Part shown: piece after piece, positions 25,813 through 34,902 of the stretch | Layout of the letters: each line of letters opens with the position of its first letter | Numbering within the stretch: the first letter of the stretch is position 1 | Made by a program: the position numbers and the translations under genes | Notes under the pieces: model-generated | Database searches by the model: none | What the model was told of the DNA's origin: nothing | What the model saw: only the letters and a program-made list of their open reading frames with translations | Origin: Yersinia kristensenii | GTDB taxonomy: Bacteria > Pseudomonadota > Gammaproteobacteria > Enterobacterales > Enterobacteriaceae | Assembly (NCBI RefSeq): GCF_900460525.1 | Contig: NZ_UHIY01000001.1 | Span: 1,984,001-2,048,000 of the forward strand | Reading direction: 5' to 3' | DNA length: 64,000 bases

Positions 25813-27484
25813 TCCCGTCACCCGCATTGAGGGGCACTTGCGGATCGACTGCGAAATTGAGGACGGCAAGGTCATAAAAGCCTGGTCCTCCGGCACCATG
25901 TGGCGTGGCATGGAAGAGATTTTACAAGGTAATGATCCGCGCGATGCCTGGATGATTGTGCAGCGCATTTGCGGCGTATGCACCACCATTCACGCCATTG
26001 CTTCGGTACGGGCGGTGGAAAATGCGTTAGGGATGGAAGTGCCAGTTAATGCGCAGCACATTCGCAATCTGATTCTGGCCGCGCACAGTATTCATGACCA
26101 TATTGTTCATTTTTATCAACTATCTGCGTTGGACTGGGTGGATGTCACCTCGGCGCTGCAAGCTTCACCGCAAAAAGCGGCGGCCATGCTGAGTGGCTTG
26201 TCCAGTTGGCCGTTGAACAGCGCGGAAGAATTTACCCGCGTGCAGCAGAAAATCAAAGATTTGGTCGCCAGCGGGCAGCTGGGTATTTTTGCTAACGGCT
26301 ACTGGGGCCATCCGGCGATGGCATTGCCGCCAGAGGTTAACCTGATTGCGGTAGCGCATTATCTGCAAGCACTGGAGTGCCAGCGCGATGCCAACCGTAT
26401 TGTGGCGGTGCTCGGCGGAAAAACGCCGCATATTCAGAACCTTGCCGTGGGTGGCGTTGCCAACCCAATCAATCTGGATATGCCGAGTGTGCTCAATCTG
26501 GAGCGCCTGATGCTGGTGAAATCCTTTATTGACCGGCTAGGCAGCTTTATCGAGCAGGTTTATAAAGTGGATACCGCGGTGATCGCCGCTCACTATCCGG
26601 GGTGGCTCAATCTGGGTAAAGGGGCGGATGACTACCTTAGCGTGCCGGAGCTGCCGACTGACCGCAAAGGGGAAACTTTCCTGCTGCCGGGCGGTTATCT
26701 GGAAAACGGCACCTTCCGCCCGATTACCAATCACAATGATCCTTACTTGATCAAAGGTATTGCCGAGAGCGGCAAGCACGCCTGGTATCAGGACGACGAG
26801 CCGCTGGCCCCGTGGGAGGGTAAAACCAACCCCAATTACACCGGTTGGCAGGAAGAGGGCAAATATTCGTGGGTAAAAGCGCCGACTTTTTACGGCAAAA
26901 CTGTGGAGGTAGGGCCGCTGGCGTGGCTCATGTGCGGGTTGGCCGCCGGACACGCCCCAACCAAACAACATTTCACTGACATCGGCGCGGCTTACCAAAA
27001 ACTCAGCGGGCAGGCCATTACTGCCGAACAGTTACCCTCAACTCTGGGGCGCATTATTGGTCGGGCGGTGCATTGCTGTGTGCTGCATGAAACTTTGGCT
27101 CAGCAATGGACGGCGCTGGTCACCAATATTGGCACCGGTGATGTCGAAACTTTTATTAAGCCGGATATCCCTTTGAATGGCGAAATCCGTGGTGTCGGTT
27201 TTGAAGAAGCCCCGCGTGGCATGTTGTCCCATTGGGTGGTTATCAAAGATGGCAAAATAGCCAACTATCAGGCGGTGGTGCCATCGACCTGGAACGCCGG
27301 GCCGCGCAATTATAATGATGAACCGGGGCCTTACGAGCAAGCGCTGGTGGGCACACCGGTTGCTGATCCTGCCAAACCACTCGAAGTGGTGCGGACCATT
27401 CACTCATTCGACCCGTGTATGTCTTGTGCTGTACATATTGTTGATACAACGGGCAACGAAGTGACCAAAGTCAAGGTGCTGTGA
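25790..27484 (+). CDS. hybC: Hydrogenase-2 large (NiFe) subunit HybC
   Basis: 564 aa (E. coli 567). The Ni-Fe ligands are in R-I-C-G-V-C near residue 60 and D-P-C-M-S-C-A-V-H at the end, followed by a short peptide (…V-D-T-T-G-N-E-V) that the protease HybD removes after nickel insertion. It has no signal of its own and is exported with HybO. The stop overlaps the hybD start. Confidence 0.97.
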   Translation: MSQRITIDPVTRIEGHLRIDCEIEDGKVIKAWSSGTMWRGMEEILQGNDPRDAWMIVQRICGVCTTIHAIASVRAVENALGMEVPVNAQHIRNLILAAHSIHDHIVHFYQLSALDWVDVTSALQASPQKAAAMLSGLSSWPLNSAEEFTRVQQKIKDLVASGQLGIFANGYWGHPAMALPPEVNLIAVAHYLQALECQRDANRIVAVLGGKTPHIQNLAVGGVANPINLDMPSVLNLERLMLVKSFIDRLGSFIEQVYKVDTAVIAAHYPGWLNLGKGADDYLSVPELPTDRKGETFLLPGGYLENGTFRPITNHNDPYLIKGIAESGKHAWYQDDEPLAPWEGKTNPNYTGWQEEGKYSWVKAPTFYGKTVEVGPLAWLMCGLAAGHAPTKQHFTDIGAAYQKLSGQAITAEQLPSTLGRIIGRAVHCCVLHETLAQQWTALVTNIGTGDVETFIKPDIPLNGEIRGVGFEEAPRGMLSHWVVIKDGKIANYQAVVPSTWNAGPRNYNDEPGPYEQALVGTPVADPAKPLEVVRTIHSFDPCMSCAVHIVDTTGNEVTKVKVL

Positions 27485-27975
27485 TGGGGATTTTGGTATT
27501 AGGTATAGGTAATTTATTACTCAGTGATGAAGCTGTCGGTGTGCGGATTGTCGAAGCGCTGGAGCAGCGCTTTCACATCCCGCCGGGGGTTGAGGTGCTG
27601 GATGGCGGAACCGCCGGTCTGGAATTGATGGAAGCTATGGCTAATCGCGAGCATTTGATTGTCGCCGATGCGGTGCTGACCGGGCAACCACCTGGCAGTG
27701 TCGCGGTATTGCGAGATAAAGAAATACCGGCGATGTTCAGCCGCAAGGTGTCGCCGCATCAGTTGGGATTATGTGATGTGCTGATGGCACTGCAACTGAC
27801 CGATGAGTTCCCGCGCCAGCTAACTTTGGTGGGGGTGGTGCCGGAATCTCTGGCACCGAATATCGGTCTGACGCCGACAGTCACGCGGGCCATTGAACCG
27901 GCACTGGAACAGATTCTGACAGCATTACGCAGCAGCGGGATCACCCTTAAGGCGCGAGAAGAAAGCCATGTCTGA
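27484..27975 (+). CDS. hybD: Hydrogenase-2 maturation endopeptidase HybD
   Basis: 163 aa from the ATG in TGATG (a GTG at 27481 is also in frame). Motifs G-I-G-N-L-L-L-S-D-E-A-V-G and L-D-G-G-T-A-G, with the metal-binding Glu/Asp/His of the HybD/HyaD family (E near 16, D near 62, H in S-P-H-Q-L-G). It cleaves the HybC C-terminal peptide. Confidence 0.95.
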   Translation: MGILVLGIGNLLLSDEAVGVRIVEALEQRFHIPPGVEVLDGGTAGLELMEAMANREHLIVADAVLTGQPPGSVAVLRDKEIPAMFSRKVSPHQLGLCDVLMALQLTDEFPRQLTLVGVVPESLAPNIGLTPTVTRAIEPALEQILTALRSSGITLKAREESHV

Positions 27976-28486
27976 TGTGATTGTGGGCCATGAACAAAAT
28001 CCAGCCGCACTGTTGGAGCAGATATTCGGCCAAATCGCCGCCGATGAGATGCGCGGCTTGCCCTTTTATCGCGACCACATTCCCTTGCGCGCCTGTGGGT
28101 TTCAGTTATTTGAGCAGCAATGGATTGGCGCATTATTGACCCCGTGGATGCTGAGTTTGGTGGTTTTACCGGGGCCGCAGCAGAGCTGGCAACGCCGTGC
28201 GGTGGGGGAGCGCCTGATGCTGGCACTACCTTGCGGCACCATTGGTTTTATTGTCAGCGAAATGGATTTTACCGTCAGCGAAATAGCCGGTGGTGGCCAA
28301 TATCTGAGCCGCTCATTGATGTCACCGCTGGACACCTCGCTCAGTGCTGAACGGGCGTTACAACTGGCGGAGCAAAGTGCGCGTATGGCGCTATCCCTGC
28401 CGGTGACGGATGCCGATGCCCCCGCAAATCCCCGACGGCGGGCTTTGTTTAATAAAGTTAGCCAAATAAAGAACCAGCATGCATGA
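27968..28486 (+). CDS. hybE: Hydrogenase-2 chaperone HybE
   Basis: 172 aa. Family blocks Q-W-I-G-A-L-L-T-P-W-M-L-S-L-V-V-L-P-G-P and S-L-M-S-P-L are visible. HybE keeps HybO and HybC from premature Tat export. Overlaps hybD by 8 nt and hypA by 8 nt. Confidence 0.93.
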   Translation: MSDVIVGHEQNPAALLEQIFGQIAADEMRGLPFYRDHIPLRACGFQLFEQQWIGALLTPWMLSLVVLPGPQQSWQRRAVGERLMLALPCGTIGFIVSEMDFTVSEIAGGGQYLSRSLMSPLDTSLSAERALQLAEQSARMALSLPVTDADAPANPRRRALFNKVSQIKNQHA

Positions 28487-28820
28487 AATCAGTTTGTGTC
28501 TCAGCACGTTGGAGCTGATTGAGAAACAGGCTCGGCTTAACGGTGCCTCACGGATAACCGCGGTCTGGCTGGAAATTGGCGCGCTCTCCTGTATTGAAGA
28601 GAGCGCTTTGCGCTTCAGTTTTGGGGCCGCCAGCCGCAAAACACTGGCAGAAAATTGCCAATTGCATCTCAGCTACTTACCCGCAGTGGCCTGGTGTTGG
28701 GAGTGCAGCAACAGTGTTGCCATTGACCGGCATGATGCCGGGTGCCCGCATTGCGGCAGCCATGCTCTGCAAGTAGAGAGTGGCAGCCATTTGCAGGTAA
28801 AACAGATAGAAGTGGAATAA
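28479..28820 (+). CDS. hypA: Nickel metallochaperone HypA/HybF
   Basis: 113 aa. Nickel-binding N-terminus M-H-E-I-S-L-C and zinc site C-W-E-C…C-P-H-C. It delivers Ni to the hydrogenase large subunit with HypB. By position it equals E. coli hybF, the paralogue within the hyb operon. Confidence 0.95.
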   Translation: MHEISLCLSTLELIEKQARLNGASRITAVWLEIGALSCIEESALRFSFGAASRKTLAENCQLHLSYLPAVAWCWECSNSVAIDRHDAGCPHCGSHALQVESGSHLQVKQIEVE

Positions 28821-28840
28821 TCCTGAAGGAGTGAATTCCT

Positions 28841-29917
28841 ATGTGTACGACTTGTGGTTGCGCCAGCGGCGAGAGAAAGATCGAGGGCGATGACCATCAT
28901 CAACATGATGATCACCACCACGACCACCATGACGGTCATCACCATCATCATGACGGTCACCATGATCAGCACCAGCATGAACATCACGAAATAGCGGCCC
29001 CGACGCAAAAGATTCAGCATAAACATAAACACAAATATGTTGCCAAGGGGACACAGCCGGTCATTGTTCATCACCATTATTATTACCATCAGGGTGATGT
29101 TCACCATCACTATCACGGTAAAGCGCCGGAGCCGATGGTGGCCACGGAACCTGAAGACACAGACGCGCCCGCCGCCGAGCCCTTCACGCCGCAAGTTCAT
29201 GCTGACAAGCTGGGGCTGCATTATGGGCAGGGTGAAGCCGGTAGCCATGCACCGGGCATGGGGCAGCGCCGCTTGTTGCAAATCGAGCAGGACGTCCTGA
29301 GCAAAAACAATCAGTTAGCCAGTCATAATCGTGAGCATTTTGTCGAGCAACATATTTTGGCGCTGAATTTGGTTTCCAGCCCCGGCTCTGGCAAAACCAC
29401 CTTGTTGACCACCACCCTGCAACTGCTGGCCGGGCAAGTGCCCTGCGCGGTGATTGAAGGTGATCAGCAAACCACTCATGATGCCGAACGTATTCGCGCC
29501 ACCGGTGTGCCAGCGATTCAGGTCAATACTGGCAAAGGCTGCCATCTGGATGCGCAGATGGTGCATGATGCCGCGCACCGCTTGAATCTGAGCAATAACA
29601 GTCTGCTATTCATTGAAAACGTTGGGAATTTGGTGTGTCCCGCCAGCTTTGATCTTGGCGAACGTCATAAAGTGGCGGTGCTTTCGGTGACGGAAGGTGA
29701 AGATAAACCGCTGAAATACCCTCATATGTTTGCCGCCTCCACCCTAATGATTATCAATAAAATCGACCTGCTGCCGTACCTGGATTTTGATATCGAACAG
29801 TGCATTCATTATGCCCGTCAGGTGAATCCTGAAATTCAGGTCATTGCGCTGTCGGCCAGCAGCGGCGAGGGGATGGATTTGTGGCTGGAATGGCTGGAGG
29901 CGCAGCGATGTGCTTAG
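28841..29917 (+). CDS. hypB: Nickel-handling GTPase HypB with long His-rich domain
   Basis: 358 aa, clearly longer than E. coli HypB (290). The N-terminal metal motif M-C-T-T-C-G-C is kept. Residues about 12-90 are extremely His-rich (many HH, HHH and H-D-H units), a nickel-storage type domain absent from E. coli HypB. The GTPase domain has a P-loop S-S-P-G-S-G-K-T-T, then E-G-D-Q-Q-T, N-K-I-D and the Ni-site C-H in T-G-K-G-C-H. Overlaps hybG by 10 nt. Confidence 0.95.
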   Translation: MCTTCGCASGERKIEGDDHHQHDDHHHDHHDGHHHHHDGHHDQHQHEHHEIAAPTQKIQHKHKHKYVAKGTQPVIVHHHYYYHQGDVHHHYHGKAPEPMVATEPEDTDAPAAEPFTPQVHADKLGLHYGQGEAGSHAPGMGQRRLLQIEQDVLSKNNQLASHNREHFVEQHILALNLVSSPGSGKTTLLTTTLQLLAGQVPCAVIEGDQQTTHDAERIRATGVPAIQVNTGKGCHLDAQMVHDAAHRLNLSNNSLLFIENVGNLVCPASFDLGERHKVAVLSVTEGEDKPLKYPHMFAASTLMIINKIDLLPYLDFDIEQCIHYARQVNPEIQVIALSASSGEGMDLWLEWLEAQRCA

Positions 29918-30192
29918 GCGTACCCGGCAAAATAGTGGCGGTGGGAGAAGATATCCACCAACTGGCATGGGTAGAAGTGAGCGGCGTAAAACGCGAAATC
30001 AATATCGCGTTGGTGTGCGACACATCACCGGCTGACTTGCTCGGCCAATGGGTGTTGGTGCATGTCGGGTTTGCCATGAGCTTACTGGATGAAGAAGAAG
30101 CCCAGCAGACACTGGCGGCCTTAGCGCATATGCAGGCGGTGGGGCTGGATTTAGATGATGTCGCTAACGGGGCCAATGATGCGCTACGTTGA
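29908..30192 (+). CDS. hybG: Hydrogenase maturation chaperone HybG/HypC
   Basis: 94 aa from the ATG giving M-C-L-G-V-P-G-K, the HypC signature with the essential Cys2. The open frame extends nine codons upstream into hypB. It binds HypD and the large-subunit precursor to deliver Fe(CN)2CO. Overlaps hypD by 14 nt. Confidence 0.95.
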   Translation: MCLGVPGKIVAVGEDIHQLAWVEVSGVKREINIALVCDTSPADLLGQWVLVHVGFAMSLLDEEEAQQTLAALAHMQAVGLDLDDVANGANDALR

Positions 30193-31282
30193 TGAATTCC
30201 GCGATCCGGCGCTGGTCAGTGCATTATTGCAACGGATCGAACACTTATTGCCGCAAATCCCGGATCAACAGCGCTTGCCGTTGCAAATTATGGAAGTGTG
30301 CGGTGGTCACACGCACGCGATCTTCAAATTTGGTCTGGATCAACTGCTGCCGGAGGGGCTGGAGTTTGTCCATGGGCCGGGTTGCCCGGTGTGTGTGTTG
30401 CCGATGGGCCGCATCGACAGTTGTTTGGAAATTGCCGCTCACCCACAGGTGATTTTCTGCACTTACGGCGACGCCATGCGGGTGCCGGGGCGCAATGGCT
30501 CGATGCTGGATGCCAAGCGGCGCGGGGCCGATATCCGCGTGGTTTACTCGCCACTGGATGCCCTGACTCTCGCGCAGCAGCATCCGGATCGCGAAGTGGT
30601 GTTTTTCGGCCTCGGTTTTGAAACCACCATGCCCGCCACTGCCCTAACGTTGCAACAAGCCAAACGGCTGGGCCTAACCAATTTCACGGTGTTCTGCCAG
30701 CACATCACCATCATTCCTACCTTGCGCAGCCTGCTACAACAGCCGGATGTGCGCATTGACGGTTTCCTCGCGCCCGGCCATGTCAGCATGGTGATTGGCA
30801 CCACGCCGTACGGTTTTATTTGCAGCCAATTCAATAAGCCGCTGGTGGTCACCGGCTTTGAACCGCTGGATATTTTACAAGGGTTGGTGATGCTGCTGGA
30901 GCAGAGGGTCAGTGGGCGTTGTGCGGTGGAAAATCAATATCGGCGCATTGTACCCGACAACGGCAACCTGCTAGCGCAACAAGCGCTGGCCGAGGTATTT
31001 GTAACCAAAGAGCGCAGTGAGTGGCGCGGGTTGGGTGAAATAGCCGATTCCGGTGTGCAACTTAGCCCGACTTATCAGGATTTTGATGCTGAGCGGCGTT
31101 TTACTCCACAACAGCAGCGGGTGGCTGATGACCCGCGATCCCGTTGCGGCGATGTACTGACCGGGCGTTGCAAACCGGATCAATGCCCGCTGTTTGGTGG
31201 CGAATGCACGCCAGATAATGCATTTGGGGCGCTGATGGTTTCCTCCGAAGGGGCTTGCTCTGCCTATCATCAATACCGATAG
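30179..31282 (+). CDS. hypD: Fe-S protein HypD, Fe(CN)2CO assembly
   Basis: 367 aa from the second of two adjacent ATGs, matching the family start M-R-Y/F-V-D-E. Motifs [20 protein letters not shown] and the C-terminal [4Fe-4S] Cys set ([21 protein letters not shown]) are present. It forms the scaffold complex with HybG. It is followed by a 159-nt gap, unlike the overlapping genes before it. Confidence 0.96.
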   Translation: MRYVDEFRDPALVSALLQRIEHLLPQIPDQQRLPLQIMEVCGGHTHAIFKFGLDQLLPEGLEFVHGPGCPVCVLPMGRIDSCLEIAAHPQVIFCTYGDAMRVPGRNGSMLDAKRRGADIRVVYSPLDALTLAQQHPDREVVFFGLGFETTMPATALTLQQAKRLGLTNFTVFCQHITIIPTLRSLLQQPDVRIDGFLAPGHVSMVIGTTPYGFICSQFNKPLVVTGFEPLDILQGLVMLLEQRVSGRCAVENQYRRIVPDNGNLLAQQALAEVFVTKERSEWRGLGEIADSGVQLSPTYQDFDAERRFTPQQQRVADDPRSRCGDVLTGRCKPDQCPLFGGECTPDNAFGALMVSSEGACSAYHQYR

Positions 31283-31315
31283 TTTTTGATATCAGAGTGA
31301 TGACAAGGCTGACTT

Positions 31316-31385
31316 GCGGGGAAATGTACCGAATGGGTCGTAACGGCGTAAGCCGTCGGAGTGCCCATCGGTGCAGTCGCCCCGC
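31316..31385 (+). other. Nested three-stem inverted repeat between hypD and hypE
   Basis: Outer GCGGGG (31316-31321) with CCCCGC (31380-31385), middle ATGGG (31333-31337) with CCCAT (31364-31368), inner ACGGC-GTAA-GCCGT (31343-31356). A 70-nt structured element inside the operon. No T run follows. No family recognised. Confidence 0.6.
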
Positions 31386-31441
31386 TAGATACCAAATGAT
31401 AAATATTGGTTATCGAAACCAATCAATCAGGTCACAACTAA

Positions 31442-32458
31442 ATGAATAAACAAGAGATTACCCTGGCACACGGCAGTGGTGGGCGGGCAATGCAGAGCTT
31501 GATCGAATCGCTGTTTTTGGCGGCGTTTTCTAACCCGGCACTGAATGAGCGCGAAGATCAGGCGCGTATTGCGCTGGCAGATCTGGTGGCCCAAGGGGAT
31601 CGGCTGGCAATATCGACCGACAGCTATGTGATTGATCCTATTTTCTTCCCCGGCGGAGACATCGGCAAATTGGCGGTGTGCGGCACGGCGAATGATGTGG
31701 CGGTCAGTGGCGCAACGCCGCGTTATCTTTCGTGTGGTTTTATTCTGGAAGAAGGGCTGCCGATGGTTGATTTGGAGCGCATTGTGCACTCAATGGCGGC
31801 CACGGCGCGGCAGGCGGGAATTCAGATAGTGACCGGTGATACCAAAGTGGTGCAGCGCGGTGCGGCGGATAAGATCTTCATCAATACCACCGGTATCGGG
31901 GTGATCCCGGCGGATATCCAATGGGGAACCGCGATGATCCGTGCGGGTGATCGGATCATTGTCAGCGGCACCTTGGGCGATCACGGCGCGACTATTTTAA
32001 ATTTACGCGAAGGTTTGGGGCTGGAGGCCGAGTTAGTCAGTGATTGCGCCCTGCTGGCTCCCTTGATTGCCCCCCTGCATCATATTAGCGGTGTGCGGGC
32101 GCTACGCGATGCTACTCGCGGCGGCGTAACGGCAATTCTGCACGAATTTGCCGCCGCCAGTGGTTGTGGCATGGAAATCAATGAAGCGGATTTGCCGCTG
32201 AAACCGGCGGTACGCGGTATTTGCGAGTTATTGGGGCTGGACGCACTCAACTTTGCCAATGAAGGCAAGCTGGTACTGGTAGTCTCACCTGAGGCGCAAG
32301 ATGCTGTTTTAACTGAATTACAGCGCCACCCACTGGGCCGCGATGCTGCGGTTATCGGGCAGGTGACCGAGCATAAACAAGTGCGTTTATGCGGCGCATT
32401 TGGTGTCTCGCGCCGACTAGATTTGCCGCTAGATGAGCCATTACCCCGCATTTGCTGA
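31442..32458 (+). CDS. hypE: Cyanide-ligand-forming enzyme HypE
   Basis: 338 aa. PurM-like ATPase: H-G-S-G-G-R-A-M at the start, S-T-D-S-Y-V-I-D-P, G-T-A-N-D-V-A-V-S-G, and the C-terminal …L-P-R-I-C whose Cys is carbamoylated by HypF and dehydrated to thiocyanate. The residues needed are intact. Separated from hypF by 166 nt. Confidence 0.96.
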   Translation: MNKQEITLAHGSGGRAMQSLIESLFLAAFSNPALNEREDQARIALADLVAQGDRLAISTDSYVIDPIFFPGGDIGKLAVCGTANDVAVSGATPRYLSCGFILEEGLPMVDLERIVHSMAATARQAGIQIVTGDTKVVQRGAADKIFINTTGIGVIPADIQWGTAMIRAGDRIIVSGTLGDHGATILNLREGLGLEAELVSDCALLAPLIAPLHHISGVRALRDATRGGVTAILHEFAAASGCGMEINEADLPLKPAVRGICELLGLDALNFANEGKLVLVVSPEAQDAVLTELQRHPLGRDAAVIGQVTEHKQVRLCGAFGVSRRLDLPLDEPLPRIC

Positions 32459-32469
32459 TCCCCTGCGTC

Positions 32470-32560
32470 CTTGAAGCCGCGGGGTGTTAGCTGCGTTCGC
32501 TATTTGCTTACTTGCTGCCTACCTGCAACTCCAATGACTTTGGGGATCTCATGTGGCCTT
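32470..32560. repeat. ERIC-type repeat fragment between hypE and hypF
   Basis: The stretch with GCTGCGTTCGCTATTTGCTT and ending CCTGCAACTCCAATGACTTT resembles the left end of the ERIC-type element at 11549 in reverse. It is degenerate and without a recognisable second end. Confidence 0.5.
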
Positions 32561-32624
32561 GCAGCTACCGGTGATTAACTGGTTGATAAGTGGGGAAATG
32601 TGCCGAATATGCTAAGGAGTTTCT

Positions 32625-34902
32625 GTGGAGATAAACGGCCTGTGCCTGCGGATAAAAGGTAAAGTGCAGGGGGTGGGGTTTCGCCCCTATGTCTGGCAAC
32701 TTGCTCATCGTTTTGGGCTACACGGTGATGTCAGTAATGACAGCGCGGGCGTGACGGTTCACTTGTGGCAAGCCCCCGCAGCGGTAGATTTTTTACAAGC
32801 CTTGCCGCAAGATTGCCCGCCATTGGCGCGCATTGACAGCATTGATACCGCGCCCTATCACTGGCAACAGCCGCCGCTGGAGTTTGTGATTCATCACAGC
32901 GGGGCGGGGCAGATGGACACTCAAATTGTACCGGATGCCGCGACCTGTGATGCTTGCCTGAATGAAATGAATGACCCGGCCAATCGCCGCTATCGCTACC
33001 CTTTTATCAACTGCACCCATTGTGGCCCGCGTTTTACCATTATCCACCGCATGCCGTATGACCGGCCCGATACCGCCATGGGCAAGTTCCCGCTGTGCGC
33101 GGCGTGTCAGGCCGAATATGACCATCCCGCAGACCGCCGTTTTCATGCTCAGCCCAATGCTTGCGCAGATTGTGGCCCGCAACTGTGGTTGGCTGCCGCA
33201 AATGGGCAGGCCGTGGCGCACGGTTTCTCCGCGCTTGAGCAAGCCGCCGCTGCGCTGTTGGCGGGCGAAATTGTTGCCGTCAAAGGGCTGGGCGGGTTCC
33301 ATCTGGCCGTCGATGCTACCAATGCCGCCGCAGTAGCCCGTTTGCGTGAACGCAAACACCGCCCCACCAAACCGTTGGCGGTGATGTTACCGGATGCTGG
33401 CTGGCTGAACAGCTGTGTGCAAGCCGCTGATAATGATGCTTTATTCCGCTTATTACGCAGTTCGGCCGCCCCGATTGTGTTGGTGGCAAAGCGGCCGGAA
33501 GGCCCACTTTGTGCGGCAGTCGCGCCAGAGTTACCCGAAATCGGCATTATGCTACCCGCTAACCCGCTGCAACATTTGCTGCTGCAACAGGTAGCGCGCC
33601 CGTTAGTGATGACTTCCGGCAACGGCAGCGGCAAACCGCCCGCTTTAAGTAATCAACAGGCCCTAAGTGCCCTGAGTGAGATTGCCGATCACTGGCTATT
33701 GCACGACAGAGAAATTGTGCAGCGCGCCGACGACTCGCTAGTGCGCCTTACCCCAGATGGGGCCGAAATGCTGCGCCGGGCTCGGGGCTATGTGCCGGAT
33801 GCTTTCGAGTTGCCGCCGGGGTTTAGCCAGCAACCGGCCATTCTGGCGCTGGGGGCCGATATGAAAAACACCTTCTGCTTGCTGCGAGACCGCAATGCGG
33901 TGCTGAGTCAGCATTTGGGTGATCTGGAGGACCGCGATATTGCGCAGCAACAGCAGCAATTATTAGCGCTGTTTTGCGATATTTATCATTTTACCCCGCA
34001 GGCGATAGTCGTAGATGCGCACCCCGGTTATGTCAGCCACCAATTTGGCAAAGAGTGGGCCGCGCAACAGAATATTCCCTGTATCGCCGTGCTACATCAT
34101 CATGCGCATCTGGCGGCTTGTCTGGCAGAGCACGGCTGGCCGCGTCAGGGGGGGGGCGGTTATAGGTTTGGCGCTGGATGGGCTGGGGTATGGCGCTGAT
34201 GGTCACTTATGGGGCGGAGAATGTCTGCTGGTTGATTATGTGAATTGTGAATATGTGGGCGGTTTGCCTGCGGTGGCCTTACCCGGCGGGGATCTGGCTT
34301 CTCGTCAGCCGTGGCGCAATTTACTGGCGCAATTTCAGCGCTTTGTGCCGGATTGGCAAAACCTACCTGAAGCTGCGGCTATCCCATCGCCACAAGGGGA
34401 AGTGCTGGCGCGGGCGATTGCGCGTGACATTAATGCGCCACTGGCTTCATCAGCAGGGCGGCTATTTGATGCGGTGGCGGCGGCGCTGAATATTGTTTCA
34501 CCGACCATCAGTTGGGAGGGGGAAGCCGCGTGTTTACTGGAAGCGCTGGCATGGCAAAGTTCCCGAACAGTCCCGCCCGTCACTATGCCACTGCGCGACA
34601 ATCAATTGGATTTGGGCACCTTCTGGCGGCAATGGCTGGCTTTTGATGCCGCACCCGCTGAGCGCGCTTATGCTTTCCACTTTGCGCTGGCGCAGGGCTT
34701 TGCCACCTTGGCTCGACAAGCGGCACAGCGTTTTGCCGTTGATACTATTGCCTTTTCTGGCGGAGTGCTGCATAACCGACTGCTGCGCCAATTACTCCGC
34801 GAGCAATTGCATGACTTCAAATTATTGATGCCCCAGCGCCTGCCCGCCGGTGATGGCGGCCTGGCGCTAGGGCAGGCGGTGATTGCGGCTGCGCGTGGCT
34901 AA
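32625..34902 (+). pseudogene. hypF: Carbamoyltransferase HypF, frameshifted at a G9 run
   Basis: GTG start with AAGGAG ribosome site. The first 510 codons give the acylphosphatase domain ([10 protein letters not shown]), two zinc-finger pairs (C-D-A-C…C-T-H-C and C-A-A-C…C-A-D-C), the YrdC-like domain and the start of the Kae1-like domain with H-H-H-A-H. Nine G at 34148-34156 then shift the frame, and it stops at 34199. The remaining 248 aa ([10 protein letters not shown] … [10 protein letters not shown]) follow in the next frame to 34902. Eight G would restore 758 aa (E. coli 750). If real, no carbamoyl transfer to HypE and no active hydrogenase is expected. Confidence 0.93.

Noticed and set aside
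31255..31449. Short open frame across the hypD-hypE gap
   Set aside because: It starts inside hypD and runs over the nested hairpins; no ribosome site or recognisable protein.
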